Position numbers and translations under genes: made by a program. Below are positions 26,349-34,212 of a DNA stretch of 64,000 bases, one piece after another. The stretch is from Micromonospora luteifusca (GTDB taxonomy: Bacteria; Actinomycetota; Actinomycetes; Mycobacteriales; Micromonosporaceae): NCBI RefSeq assembly GCF_016907275.1, contig NZ_JAFBBP010000001.1:4826001-4890000 (forward strand), written 5' to 3'. Positions within the stretch are counted from its first letter, which is position 1. Each line of letters starts with the position of its first letter. The notes under the pieces are model-generated. The model worked only from the letters and a program-made list of their open reading frames with translations, did not search any database and was not told where the DNA came from.

Positions 26349-27092
26349 ATGCGTAGAAAAATCACCGTCCCGCTGGTGGCGGCGGGTGCTGTCGCCGCCA
26401 CCCTCACCGTCGCCGCCCCCGCGCAGGCGCACGGTTACGTCTCCGCCCCGCCGAGCCGGCAGGCGCTCTGCGCGCAGGGCCGGGTGCCCGACTGCGGGCA
26501 GATCAAGTACGAGCCGCAGAGCGTCGAGGGGCCCAAGGGCCTGCGCAGCTGCAACGCCGGGATCGCCCAGTTCGCCGTCCTCAACGACGACAGCCGGGGC
26601 TGGCCGGCCACTTCGGTCGGCAGCTCACTGACCTTCACCTGGGTGAACACCGCCCGGCACGCCACCAGCAACTGGGAGTACTGGATCGGCAACACCCGGG
26701 TCGGCGTGGTCAACGGCAACGGCCAGCAGCCGGGGGCGACGGTCTCGCACACCGTCAACCTCGGCGGGTACTCCGGCCGGCAGAAGATCCTCGCCGTGTG
26801 GAACATCTCCGACACCGCGAACGCCTTCTACTCCTGCATCGACGTGCAGATCGGCGGCGGAGGCGGACCGGCGCCGACCCCCACCCCGACCACCTCACCC
26901 ACCCCACGGCCCACCCCGACCACCGCGCCGCCCACGACGCCCGCCCCGGGCGGCAGTTGGACGACCGGCCGGGCGTACCAGGTCGGCGACCAGGTCACCT
27001 ACGGCGGGCGGACGTACCGCTGCCGGCAGGCGCACACGGCGATCCCCGGGTGGGAGCCGCCGAACGTACCGGCGCTCTGGCTCCAGGTCTGA
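26349..27092 (+). CDS. Secreted AA10 LPMO with CBM5/12
   Basis: This 247-residue protein has a signal peptide (1-27) that exposes His28 (H-G-Y-V, copper ligand). The second ligand is His104 in TARHATSNW, in the short chitin-type AA10 fold with fewer loops than the CBM2 LPMO. A Pro/Thr linker leads to a CBM5/12 (G-R-A-Y-Q-V-G-D-Q-V-T-Y, then P-G-W-E-P-P at the end). It is expected to oxidise chitin outside the cell, by family. A strong AGAAGGAG ribosome-binding site lies 9 nt before ATG 26349. With the CBM2 LPMO it makes a two-enzyme oxidative set. Confidence 0.95.
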   Translation: MRRKITVPLVAAGAVAATLTVAAPAQAHGYVSAPPSRQALCAQGRVPDCGQIKYEPQSVEGPKGLRSCNAGIAQFAVLNDDSRGWPATSVGSSLTFTWVNTARHATSNWEYWIGNTRVGVVNGNGQQPGATVSHTVNLGGYSGRQKILAVWNISDTANAFYSCIDVQIGGGGGPAPTPTPTTSPTPRPTPTTAPPTTPAPGGSWTTGRAYQVGDQVTYGGRTYRCRQAHTAIPGWEPPNVPALWLQV

Positions 27093-27154
27093 CCGCACGG
27101 GTGCGGCCGCTGGTCGCACCCGTGTCGCCGCCCTAGCGTGAACGGAGCACCGGC

Positions 27155-27745
27155 ATGTCCCGCCGTACCCGTCTGGCGTCCCTCGCCGCCGCGCTGCTGC
27201 TCACCAGTGCCTGCGCCGGGTCGCCCACGTCGAGCCCGTCAGCGGTGCCACAACCAGCTCCCGCGGACCCGGCCGGGTCCGCGGGAGCTGACTCCCCGGC
27301 CGACGCCGAGATGAGCGGCATCGACGTGGTGTTCCTGAGCACGAGGGTCGGGCACAGCCAACGCACCCTGCAGATCGTCCGGCTCGCGCGCGACCGGGTA
27401 CGCGACGACGCGCTGCGTACCCTGGTCGCCGCCATCGAGTCGACCGAGGCAGATGAGCTGTCCACGATGCGTGGCTGGCTGCCCACCGCCGGGCCGGGCG
27501 CCAGCGCGGCCGTACACCAGCACGAAGGCCATGGTGACGAGGCCGCGCTCGACCGGCTGCGGACCGCGCCCGACGCGGACGTCGACCGGATGCTGCGCGA
27601 GGTGCTCGCGGACCACCAGCGGGCGGCGGCCGACCTGGCCCGCGCTCAGGTCGGCGTCGGCCGAAACGAGCGGGTCCGCGACCTCGCCCGGCGGATCGAG
27701 CAGTCCCGCACCGCCGAGGTCCAGTTGCTCAGGGGTACGCCGTGA
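27155..27745 (+). CDS. DUF305 lipoprotein
   Basis: This 196-residue protein has a lipobox (LLTSAC, residues 15-20) followed by a Pro/Ala/Ser linker and a DUF305 helical domain (about 50-190), including the repeated DRxR pattern and the H-Q-H-E-G-H metal-like cluster. DUF305 is associated with metal stress in actinobacteria, though its activity is not known. The linker coding sequence contains a 36-bp perfect palindrome (27255-27290). ATG 27155 fits. A 36-bp gap separates it from the msrB stop on the opposite strand. Confidence 0.8.
   Translation: MSRRTRLASLAAALLLTSACAGSPTSSPSAVPQPAPADPAGSAGADSPADAEMSGIDVVFLSTRVGHSQRTLQIVRLARDRVRDDALRTLVAAIESTEADELSTMRGWLPTAGPGASAAVHQHEGHGDEAALDRLRTAPDADVDRMLREVLADHQRAAADLARAQVGVGRNERVRDLARRIEQSRTAEVQLLRGTP
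27255..27290. repeat. 36-bp perfect palindrome inside the DUF305 gene
   Basis: Both halves are exact reverse complements with no unpaired centre; the left half starts CAGCTCCCGCGGACCCGG at 27255. It encodes the linker after the lipobox. It could form a cruciform or a very stable mRNA hairpin. Confidence 0.85.
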
Positions 27746-27781
27746 GCGCGCGCCGGCGGCACCCCACCCGGACAGCTCAGG

Positions 27782-28186
27782 TCAGCGGGGTTCCAGCCGG
27801 ATGGAGACCGAGTTGACGCAGTGCCGGGTGTCCTTCGGGGTGAAGCCCTCGCCGTGGAAGACGTGCCCGAGGTGGCTGTCGCAGCGGGCGCAGCGGATCT
27901 CCGTGCGGGCCATGCCGAGGCTGCGGTCCACGATCTCCTTGACCCGGCCCGGGATGGCATCGTCGAAGCTCGGCCACCCGCAGTGCGAGTCGAACTTCGT
28001 GTCGCTGGAGAAAAGCTCCAGCCCGCAGGCTCGGCAGTTGTAGACGCCAGCCGTCTTCGTGTCCACGTACTCGCCGGTCCACGGGCGTTCGGTGCCGTGC
28101 TCCCGCAGGACGTGGAACTCCTCGGGGGTCAACCGGACCCGCCACTCGTCCTCGGTGCGGGGCAGCTCGTTGTCGTCAAGACTCAC
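27782..28186 (-). CDS. msrB: Peptide-methionine (R)-S-oxide reductase
   Basis: This 134-residue MsrB has two zinc Cys pairs, Cys51/Cys54 (NCRACG) and Cys99/Cys102 (RCARCD), and catalytic Cys123 in RHCVNSVS. The CGWPSF segment and HLGHVFHGEG are conserved. It reduces methionine-R-sulfoxide in proteins, with electrons from thioredoxin. It lies 6 kb after hemQ; in Mycobacterium msrB (Rv2674) is near the heme genes, so the spacing here reflects an insertion of other genes. Confidence 0.95.
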   Translation of the reverse strand: MSLDDNELPRTEDEWRVRLTPEEFHVLREHGTERPWTGEYVDTKTAGVYNCRACGLELFSSDTKFDSHCGWPSFDDAIPGRVKEIVDRSLGMARTEIRCARCDSHLGHVFHGEGFTPKDTRHCVNSVSIRLEPR

Positions 28187-28233
28187 CCCTCAACGGTACG
28201 TCGAACGTCGGGGCTGTGGCATATGGTCGCGAG

Positions 28234-29271
28234 ATGGCTGGCACAAAGGCTGCGGTCGCCGAGGTCGACGTGGCCGGGCGCAGCGTTCGACTGAGCAGTC
28301 CCGATCGGGTCATCTTCCCGCAGCGGGGCTTCACCAAGGCGGACGTCTTCCACTACTACCTCGCGGTCGGCGACGGGATCATGCGCGCCCTGCGGGACCG
28401 GCCCACCACGCTGCAACGGTTCCCCGAGGGCGTCGAGGGCGAGATGTTCTTCCAGAAGCGGGTGCCCACGCGGGGCGTGCCACCCTGGGTGACGACTGCG
28501 GAGATCACCTTCCCGAGCGGTCGGAGCGCCGCGGAGCTCTGCCCGATCGATCTGGCGCACGTGGCCTGGGCGGCCCAGATGGGCACCATCGTGTTGCACC
28601 CGTGGCCCGTGCGCGCCGCCGACGTCGACCGACCCGACGAGCTGCGCATCGACCTGGACCCGCAGCCCGGCACCGACTTCGCCGACGCGGCGCGGGCCGC
28701 CGGGGAGGTCCGCGCGCTCCTCGACGAGCTGGGTGTGACCGGTTGGCCGAAGACCTCCGGTGGCCGGGGCGTGCACGTCTATCTGCGCATCCAGCCCCGT
28801 TGGACGTTCACCGAGGTGCGCCGGGCCACCATCGCGCTGGCCCGGGAGGTGGAACGCCGCCACCCCGACCTGGTCACCACGGCCTGGTGGAAGGAGGAGC
28901 GCGGCAGTCGGGTCTTCGTCGACTTCAACCAGATGGCTCGGGACCGGACGATCGCCTGCGCGTACTCGCTGCGGGCCAACGCGCGGGCCACCGTCTCGAC
29001 ACCGGTCACCTGGGACGAGCTGCCCCACGTCGACCCGGACGACTTCGACCTGCGGACCGTCCCGGCCCGGCTCGCCGAGCGCGGCGACCCGCACGCCGGC
29101 ATCGACGACGCCCCGTGGGACATCACGCCGCTGTTGGAGTGGGCCGACCGGGACGCCGCCGCCGGTCAGGGCGACCTGCCATACCCGCCGGACCACCCGA
29201 AGATGCCCGGCGAGCCCAAGCGGGTGCAGCCGAGCCGCGCCAAGCGCGCCCCCGAGGACGAGAGCGCCTGA
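28234..29271 (+). CDS. LigD-type NHEJ polymerase (primase-polymerase domain)
   Basis: This 345-residue stand-alone LigD polymerase domain has catalytic Asp140/Asp142 in RIDLDPQPG, Asp230 in FVDFNQMAR, and His181 in GGRGVHVYLRI. The opening V-I-F-P-Q-R-G-F-T-K-A-D and the ending YPPDHPKMPGEPK also match the family. The polymerase adds ribo- or deoxynucleotides during double-strand break joining. No ligase or nuclease domain is fused; the ATP-dependent ligase is 19 kb away. ATG 28234 is preferred over GTG 28216. It is divergent from msrB, 47 bp apart. Confidence 0.93.
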   Translation: MAGTKAAVAEVDVAGRSVRLSSPDRVIFPQRGFTKADVFHYYLAVGDGIMRALRDRPTTLQRFPEGVEGEMFFQKRVPTRGVPPWVTTAEITFPSGRSAAELCPIDLAHVAWAAQMGTIVLHPWPVRAADVDRPDELRIDLDPQPGTDFADAARAAGEVRALLDELGVTGWPKTSGGRGVHVYLRIQPRWTFTEVRRATIALAREVERRHPDLVTTAWWKEERGSRVFVDFNQMARDRTIACAYSLRANARATVSTPVTWDELPHVDPDDFDLRTVPARLAERGDPHAGIDDAPWDITPLLEWADRDAAAGQGDLPYPPDHPKMPGEPKRVQPSRAKRAPEDESA

Positions 29272-29419
29272 GCGCGCTGGAGGCGAGGCCGGCCGGGCTG
29301 CCTGGGGCCGGCAGGTCACCGTCCCCGTTAGGGACCAGCCGTGCCGGTGTCGCGCTGTGCTCGGGGAGCGCACACGACACGCAAGTCACCGATCAGCCGT
29401 GATAGCCGTCCGGCGTCGC

Positions 29420-30034
29420 TCATTCGACGGCTTCGCGCTGGCGCCGCCGGTAGACACGGTTCTTGTTCCGTGCCCCGCACAACTGCATGGTGCACCAGCG
29501 GCTGGAGCCGTTGCGCGACTGGTCATAGAAGACCCACCGGCAACTGTCTGCCTGGCACACCTTCAGCCTGGAGAGCGTGCGGTCGGCGTCGCCGAAGGCC
29601 AGCGCCACCAGGATCGCCGCGAGCGCCCCGGACAGCCCAGTGCCCGTGGGAGCGATGGTGAACCGCTCGCCGACCACGACCGCGAGCGGCAGGTCGGCCG
29701 CGGCTTCGGCGAGCACGCGGCGGCCTCGCTCCCGGCGGTCGAGTCCCGGTGACTCGTCCTGCGGGCCGGGCCGACCGTGGTGTGCCGGGACGCTCAGCAG
29801 GTCACGCAACGCCTCCCGGAAACGCAGCACACGCCCTACGTCGTCGGGTCCCAGCCCTCCTTCGCGGACCGCGTGGCCCTTCGCGGCCAGCCAGGTGGTC
29901 AGGCCACCGGGGTCGGCGAGGTCGTCCCAGCCGCCCTCGAAGTCCACGCTGTTGCAGAAGTCCTGTACGAGACGGAGCCGACCGGGTGCGGGGCGACGCG
30001 CGTCGGCGTCCTCGGTAGTCACAGATACCAGCAT
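29420..30034 (-). CDS. CGNR zinc-finger transcription factor (CGAR variant)
   Basis: This about 204-residue protein has an ABATE-type N-terminal stress-sensor domain (about residues 20-150), and a C-terminal CGNR zinc finger with W-C-T-M-Q-L-C-G-A-R and upstream Cys residues. The motif Asn is replaced by Ala. It probably regulates the divergent MFS/GNAT operon. ATG 30034 is chosen; GTG 30022 could be a leaderless start, and ATG 30061 would overlap the opposing unit. No Shine-Dalgarno sequence is visible. Confidence 0.85.
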   Translation of the reverse strand: MLVSVTTEDADARRPAPGRLRLVQDFCNSVDFEGGWDDLADPGGLTTWLAAKGHAVREGGLGPDDVGRVLRFREALRDLLSVPAHHGRPGPQDESPGLDRRERGRRVLAEAAADLPLAVVVGERFTIAPTGTGLSGALAAILVALAFGDADRTLSRLKVCQADSCRWVFYDQSRNGSSRWCTMQLCGARNKNRVYRRRQREAVE

Positions 30035-30035
30035 A

Positions 30036-30077
30036 ACCAGTTGACCGGCATCGCCACGCATGATCTACTTCTCGGCG
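30036..30077 (+). promoter_or_regulatory. Divergent promoter region, likely leaderless
   Basis: TTGACC (30041-30046) lies 17 bp before TCTACT (30064-30069), 9 bp from ATG 30078. No ribosome-binding site precedes the ATG, which fits a leaderless transcript. On the other strand TATGCT (30030-30035) would place a start near the CGNR start codon. Confidence 0.45.
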
Positions 30078-31385
30078 ATGCCAGTGAAAACGCCAAGCAG
30101 GTATCGGCCTCCATGGACCGATGTCGAGCCACTCCAGACCTCGCACCAGCTCCCGCCCGGATTCGGCCTGCTCTGGGCCGGCCAGGGCGTCAGCGAGTTC
30201 GGCACCGCGATCGCCGGGCTCGCCCTGCCGCTCCTCGCGGCGCTGCACCTCGGCGCGGATTCCGTACAGCTCGGTTGGCTCGGCGCGGCCACGATGCTGC
30301 CCTGGCTGCTCGCACTGCCGATCGGCGCCTGGATGGACCGGGTGCCGGCGCGGCCGGTCATCGTCACGGCCGAACTCACCCGCGCCGCGGCAACCCTGCT
30401 CATCCCGGCCCTGTGGCTCGCCGGTTCGCTGTCCCTGCCGCGGTTGTACCTGCTGGTCGCGGTGATCGGCCTGGCCCAGGTGTTCTTCGAGACCGCCTGG
30501 GGCACCGCGCTGCCGCGGATGGTGGGCCACGGCGCCCTGCTCGCCGCGCACAGCCGCCTCGAATCGGTCCGATCGGCCACGTCGGTCGGCGGACCGGGGG
30601 TCGCGGGCCTGCTGATCCGCGCCGTCGGCCCGGCCGCCGCCCTGGTCGTCGACGCACTGAGCTATCTGGTCAGCGCCGCCACGACCTGGCGAGCACTCCC
30701 GCACGCCCCGGCGACGGTCGGCGACCAGCCCCGTGAGCCCCTGCTCACCGCCATCCGCGCCGGGCTCACGGTGATCACCCGGACGCCGATGTTGCGGGCG
30801 ATGGCGCTCCAGGCCGCAATCTGGAACTCCGTCACCGGCGCCACCCAGGCACTGTTCATGCTCTACGCTCTGCGCGTACTCGGCCTAGGCCCCGGCGGCA
30901 TCGGCGTGCTGCTCATGATCGGCGGCGTCGGCGCGCTGCTGGGCTCGACCACCGCACCCATGCTGCTACGGCGGTTCGCCTTCGGACCGACCTACATCGT
31001 GCTGGTCCTCGTCGCCTGCCTGGGTACGCTCCTGACCGCGGCGGTCACCCGACCCCTGCCGGTGGCGCTGGCGCTGGTCGGCGTCGGGGAGTTCCTCGTC
31101 GGCGTGGGCATCGCGGTCACCCGGGTGCAGGCCGTCAGCCTGCGCCAGACCATCACCCCAGCCCCACTGCTGGCCCGCATGCTGGCGACGTACCGGCTGC
31201 TGGCCTTCGGCACGATTCCGCTCGGCAGCGTTCTCGGCGGTTTCCTGGGTGGAGCGCTCGGCCTGCGCGCCGCCCTGCTGCTCATCGCCATCGCCGGGGT
31301 GGCCGCCGCCGTCCCGCTCCTGCTCTCCCCGATCCGCACCCTGCGTACGCTTCCCCACACCAGCACCGAAGGACCCCTCCTGTGA
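30078..31385 (+). CDS. MFS transporter
   Basis: This 435-residue protein has about twelve transmembrane helices. The first cytoplasmic loop holds the W-M-D-R-V-P-A-R-P signature (the DRxPxR variant of the MFS motif A), and LFMLYALRVLGL lies at the start of the second half. The family exports drugs or small metabolites. It is divergent from the CGNR regulator and overlaps a GNAT by GTGA, an arrangement seen in efflux plus modification units. ATG 30078 is preferred over ATG 30060 on the basis of the candidate promoter; neither has a ribosome-binding site. Confidence 0.85.
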   Translation: MPVKTPSRYRPPWTDVEPLQTSHQLPPGFGLLWAGQGVSEFGTAIAGLALPLLAALHLGADSVQLGWLGAATMLPWLLALPIGAWMDRVPARPVIVTAELTRAAATLLIPALWLAGSLSLPRLYLLVAVIGLAQVFFETAWGTALPRMVGHGALLAAHSRLESVRSATSVGGPGVAGLLIRAVGPAAALVVDALSYLVSAATTWRALPHAPATVGDQPREPLLTAIRAGLTVITRTPMLRAMALQAAIWNSVTGATQALFMLYALRVLGLGPGGIGVLLMIGGVGALLGSTTAPMLLRRFAFGPTYIVLVLVACLGTLLTAAVTRPLPVALALVGVGEFLVGVGIAVTRVQAVSLRQTITPAPLLARMLATYRLLAFGTIPLGSVLGGFLGGALGLRAALLLIAIAGVAAAVPLLLSPIRTLRTLPHTSTEGPLL

Positions 31386-32317
31386 CCACGATCCGCGTTG
31401 CCCACTCCGACGAGATCCCCGGGCTCGTCCAGTACCCGAACGATGCCGAACGCAACGCCGCGACCGGCACGTACCTGACCGACCTGCTCGCCAAGGGCTG
31501 CACCCGGCCGGAGTGGTGCCTGGTGGCCGAGGACGACGGCCGACTGGTCGGCAGTGTCGTGCTGTGGACCATGCCCGGTAACGAGATGCCCATCGACGTG
31601 GTGCTCCTGGAGGCCCCCTGGGACGACCCCGACCTGACCGTCGGACTCGCGCTGCTCGCGGAGGCGGCCACCCTGGCCAGGACGCTCGGCGCCACGGAAC
31701 TCGGTCACGTGGTGGACTCGCCGGCCCAGGCACCACAGTTCCAGCGCCATCCCGAGGAGCGCGCGGAACTGCTGCGCCGGGCCGGATTCACCGTGGCCCG
31801 CGACGGCCGGCGCTTCCGCTGGCTGGCCGGCGGGGAACTGCCCGCACAGGACGGGCGGCTTCGGTTCCGGTCCCTCGCCGAACTGGGCCCCGAACCCTTC
31901 GTCGACCTGTTGGAGACCCTGCTCGCCGAGACCGCCGACGCGCGGCTGACCGAGGACGTACGGCGGCACGGCCTGCGCAAGGCCGCGGAGCTGCTGTTCG
32001 AGGAGTCAGCGGAACTAGACCACGAGCCGCAGTGGTGGGAGATCGGGTACGACGCTGACGGCACCCAGGCCGTGATCAGCCTCCCGGCGCACAGCCCCGC
32101 CTTCCCCGTGATCGGCTTCGTCGGTGTCGCTCCCGCGCACCGGGGCAAGGGCTACAGCTCGTCGGTCGTGGCACGGGGAACGGCGATCCTGGCCGAGAAC
32201 GGCGCCACCGAGATCCGGGGCGACTGCGACGTAGAGAACGTCGCGATGTTCAAGGGCTTCCAGCGCGCCGGTTACGACAACTTCGCCAACCGGATGGAGT
32301 TCACCCGCCCGCTCTGA
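31382..32317 (+). CDS. GNAT protein with two tandem acetyltransferase folds
   Basis: This 311-residue protein has an incomplete first GNAT-like fold (about 1-145, with LLEAPWDDPDL) and a second complete fold whose acetyl-CoA loop is V-A-P-A-H-R-G-K-G-Y-S-S-S-V-V. The end C-D-V-E-N-V-A-M-F-K-G-F-Q-R-A-G-Y is typical. It is probably an N-acetyltransferase of an unknown small molecule, perhaps a drug, given that its start overlaps the MFS stop (GTGA). A 13-bp perfect hairpin follows. Confidence 0.85.
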   Translation: MTTIRVAHSDEIPGLVQYPNDAERNAATGTYLTDLLAKGCTRPEWCLVAEDDGRLVGSVVLWTMPGNEMPIDVVLLEAPWDDPDLTVGLALLAEAATLARTLGATELGHVVDSPAQAPQFQRHPEERAELLRRAGFTVARDGRRFRWLAGGELPAQDGRLRFRSLAELGPEPFVDLLETLLAETADARLTEDVRRHGLRKAAELLFEESAELDHEPQWWEIGYDADGTQAVISLPAHSPAFPVIGFVGVAPAHRGKGYSSSVVARGTAILAENGATEIRGDCDVENVAMFKGFQRAGYDNFANRMEFTRPL

Positions 32318-32329
32318 CCCGTACCCCGC

Positions 32330-32362
32330 GACGCCGCCGGACTGCCCTGGTCCGGCGGCGTC
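32330..32362 (+). terminator. Terminator of the MFS-GNAT operon
   Basis: GACGCCGCCGGAC and GTCCGGCGGCGTC form a perfect 13-bp stem around a 7-nt loop, 12 bp after the GNAT stop. Confidence 0.85.
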
Positions 32363-32824
32363 TACGCCGTGTGGCTGCCCCGCCGACATCGCTGCCACAG
32401 CGCCGAGGTCAGGCCGGGTCCGGACCGATCCGTACGGCACCACCTGATCGACCTGCTTCACCGAGGAAGAGATCGCCGCCCTCGACGCACGGAGTCACCG
32501 GGTGGCACCGGCGGATCGGTCCCACGAGGCGACTGACCCGCCGACGACCACGCTCCCCGGCCTGGCGACCTCGCGGCGCATGCGGACCGCGTCCCGGGAC
32601 CGAGCCCGAACGCACGCTCGGCGGCCAGCACTTCGATCAGGCCCGGAGTGATTTCCTCGTCGGCCAGTTCCCGGAACCACAGCGGGCGTGGGGCCGGCGT
32701 TCCACGGCACTTGTTTCGGCACCACATGGCTGGATTCGCGAAGCCGCGCCACCTGCGGCGCTTCTGGGCTCTGGTATGTACGCGGCCGCGATGGGTGTGC
32801 GTACCGTCCATCCGAGCGCTCGAT

Positions 32825-33055
32825 AGAGGACGGGAGGGCAGCACGCAAGTGGGTCGGATTTCCTACGATCTTGATCCAGGTTCCAGGTGCGTTCTGGTGT
32901 CGGCCGAGCCAAGCAAGCGTCTGCTCGTCGGGATCGTGCAGCACGTACCGCAGGCGGTGGGCGTGGAGTCCCACGTCGACACGCCACCCACCGGGTACCT
33001 CAACAGGTGGGGGAGCGGTTCGGGAGATGACCCAACCCCGTACCCATGCGCTCAC
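32825..33055 (-). pseudogene. N-terminal fragment of a GNAT-type acetyltransferase
   Basis: From a GTG at 33055 the frame reads a 77-residue segment (W-V-R-G-W-V-I-S-R, P-G-G-W-R-V-D-V-G-L, R-Y-V-L-H-D-P-D-E, A-P-G-T-W-I-K) that looks like the N-terminal half of a family of actinobacterial GNAT proteins. After about 77 codons the frame turns to low-complexity Arg/Pro text and the catalytic half with the acetyl-CoA loop is missing, which indicates a frameshift or deletion. Confidence 0.4.
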
Positions 33056-33181
33056 CAGGCTGGCCAGGCCGCCATGGGGCCCACTCCCGATCTCTTCAAC
33101 CAACACGATCGTCCACCCTTGCTTGGCCTTATTGAGCGCCGCCACCTTATTGCAAAGTAGTGGCAACAAGATAGGCGAGTG

Positions 33182-33222
33182 TTGTGTGAACGATTGACTT
33201 TCGATAGGTAACGAGCGAAACT
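33182..33222 (+). promoter_or_regulatory. Candidate promoter/operator of the DUF2975 operon
   Basis: The region is AT-richer than its surroundings. TTGACT is at 33194-33199. TTTCG (33199-33203) and CGAAA (33216-33220) make short inverted arms around AGGTAACGAG, close to the start codon. It may be a site for the HTH regulator encoded by the second gene. No clear -10 is seen. Confidence 0.3.
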
Positions 33223-33228
33223 CGATGC

Positions 33229-33708
33229 ATGGTTACAGAGCATCGAGCGGTTGCCGCTCTCCGAGTGTTCCTCGTGGTGCTGTTCGGGGTCCTGGTTGTG
33301 TTCCAGACCTTCTCGCTGCCGGGGCAGTTCGCGTACATGGCCGCGGAATCACCGGAGGACGCCTATCTCCGGTGGCCGGCGACCGTCGTCGCGGTGTTCT
33401 GGGTGCTGTGCGTCCAGGTGGTCATCGTCTCGACCTGGAAGTTGCTCAGCCTGGTCAAGAACGACCGCATCTTCACCGAAGCCTCTTTGAAATGGGTGGA
33501 CGCGATCGTGTGGGCCATCGCCGCCGCGTGGGTGGTGCTCGTGGGTGTCTTCCTCTACGTCGGGTTCAAGGCCGACGACCCCGGAGTGCCGCTGCTGCTG
33601 TTCCTGCTGACGGTGGGAGTCACCGTGCTGGGGCTCCTCATGGTGGTGATGCGTGCGCTGCTGCGGCAGGCGACCACGCTGCGGTCCGACATGGAAGCGG
33701 TGATCTGA
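33229..33708 (+). CDS. DUF2975 membrane protein
   Basis: This 159-residue protein has about four transmembrane helices (10-30, 47-68, 88-108, 118-140) and short loops, matching DUF2975. The middle K-N-D-R-I-F-T-E segment is typical. The family commonly lies next to a small YozG-type HTH protein, as here: the next start overlaps its stop by one base (TGATG). Its function is unknown. Confidence 0.88.
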   Translation: MVTEHRAVAALRVFLVVLFGVLVVFQTFSLPGQFAYMAAESPEDAYLRWPATVVAVFWVLCVQVVIVSTWKLLSLVKNDRIFTEASLKWVDAIVWAIAAAWVVLVGVFLYVGFKADDPGVPLLLFLLTVGVTVLGLLMVVMRALLRQATTLRSDMEAVI

Positions 33709-33923
33709 TGCCCATCGTCGTCCGCATCGACGTCGAGCTGGCCAAGCGCAAGATGAGCGTGGGGGAGTTCGCCGAGCGGGTCGGGCTCACGCCGGCGAAC
33801 GTGGCGGTGCTGAAGAACGGCCGCGCCAAGGCCGTCCGCTTCAGCACGCTGGAAGCAATGTGCCGGGTGCTCGACTGCCAACCCGGAGACCTGCTCGAGT
33901 GGGTCGAGGACGAAACCCCATGA
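33708..33923 (+). CDS. YozG-type HTH regulator
   Basis: This 71-residue XRE-type helix-turn-helix protein has S-V-G-E-F-A-E-R-V-G-L-T-P-A-N-V-A-V-L-K-N-G, the recognition helix, followed by C-R-V-L-D-C-Q-P-G-D-L-L-E. It is probably a transcription factor that controls the operon in which it lies. It is coupled to DUF2975 by TGATG and to the next gene by ATGA. Confidence 0.9.
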   Translation: MPIVVRIDVELAKRKMSVGEFAERVGLTPANVAVLKNGRAKAVRFSTLEAMCRVLDCQPGDLLEWVEDETP

Positions 33924-34084
33924 GGTACGTCCTGACAGTCGTCGCCATTCTCGGGGTCGTGCTCGGCGTCGCCGCCATCGCGCACGGGGAGGCCGACGAC
34001 TCGCCGGGTCTCCAGGTCCTGGGCCTCGCGCTCGCGATCGGCGCGGTGGTGTTCGGCATCCGGAACCTTCGGGGCGGCAGCTGA
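33920..34084 (+). CDS. Small two-helix membrane protein
   Basis: This 54-residue protein has two hydrophobic helices (3-21 and 31-47) joined by a Gly/Asp loop (HGEADDSPG). It overlaps the HTH gene by ATGA and is the last gene of a tight three-gene operon with DUF2975. Its function is unknown. Confidence 0.7.
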   Translation: MRYVLTVVAILGVVLGVAAIAHGEADDSPGLQVLGLALAIGAVVFGIRNLRGGS

Positions 34085-34212
34085 CCGCCCAGGCGCGGGG
34101 GCCAGGTTGAGCTGCCTCCCCGGAATAACGATCACATAACGGGCGCGAACCTTTCCCGGTGCGTGGCCTGTCTTGATGGTCGTCGGCCCATTGGGGCCAG
34201 GGGAGGCGTCGG

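Larger units (their letters stand above)
32363..33228. other. Degenerate intergenic region
   Basis: About 870 bp with no intact gene. The frames found are short or low-complexity. It contains a GNAT remnant on the minus strand (32825-33055) and the AT-rich promoter of the DUF2975 operon. The rest has no recognisable domain; it may be decayed coding sequence. Confidence 0.5.

Noticed and set aside
32495..33169. An intact 224-residue gene
   Set aside because: Only the first part looks like a GNAT N-terminus; the rest is Arg/Pro/Ser shadow-like text, so I list only the fragment as a pseudogene.
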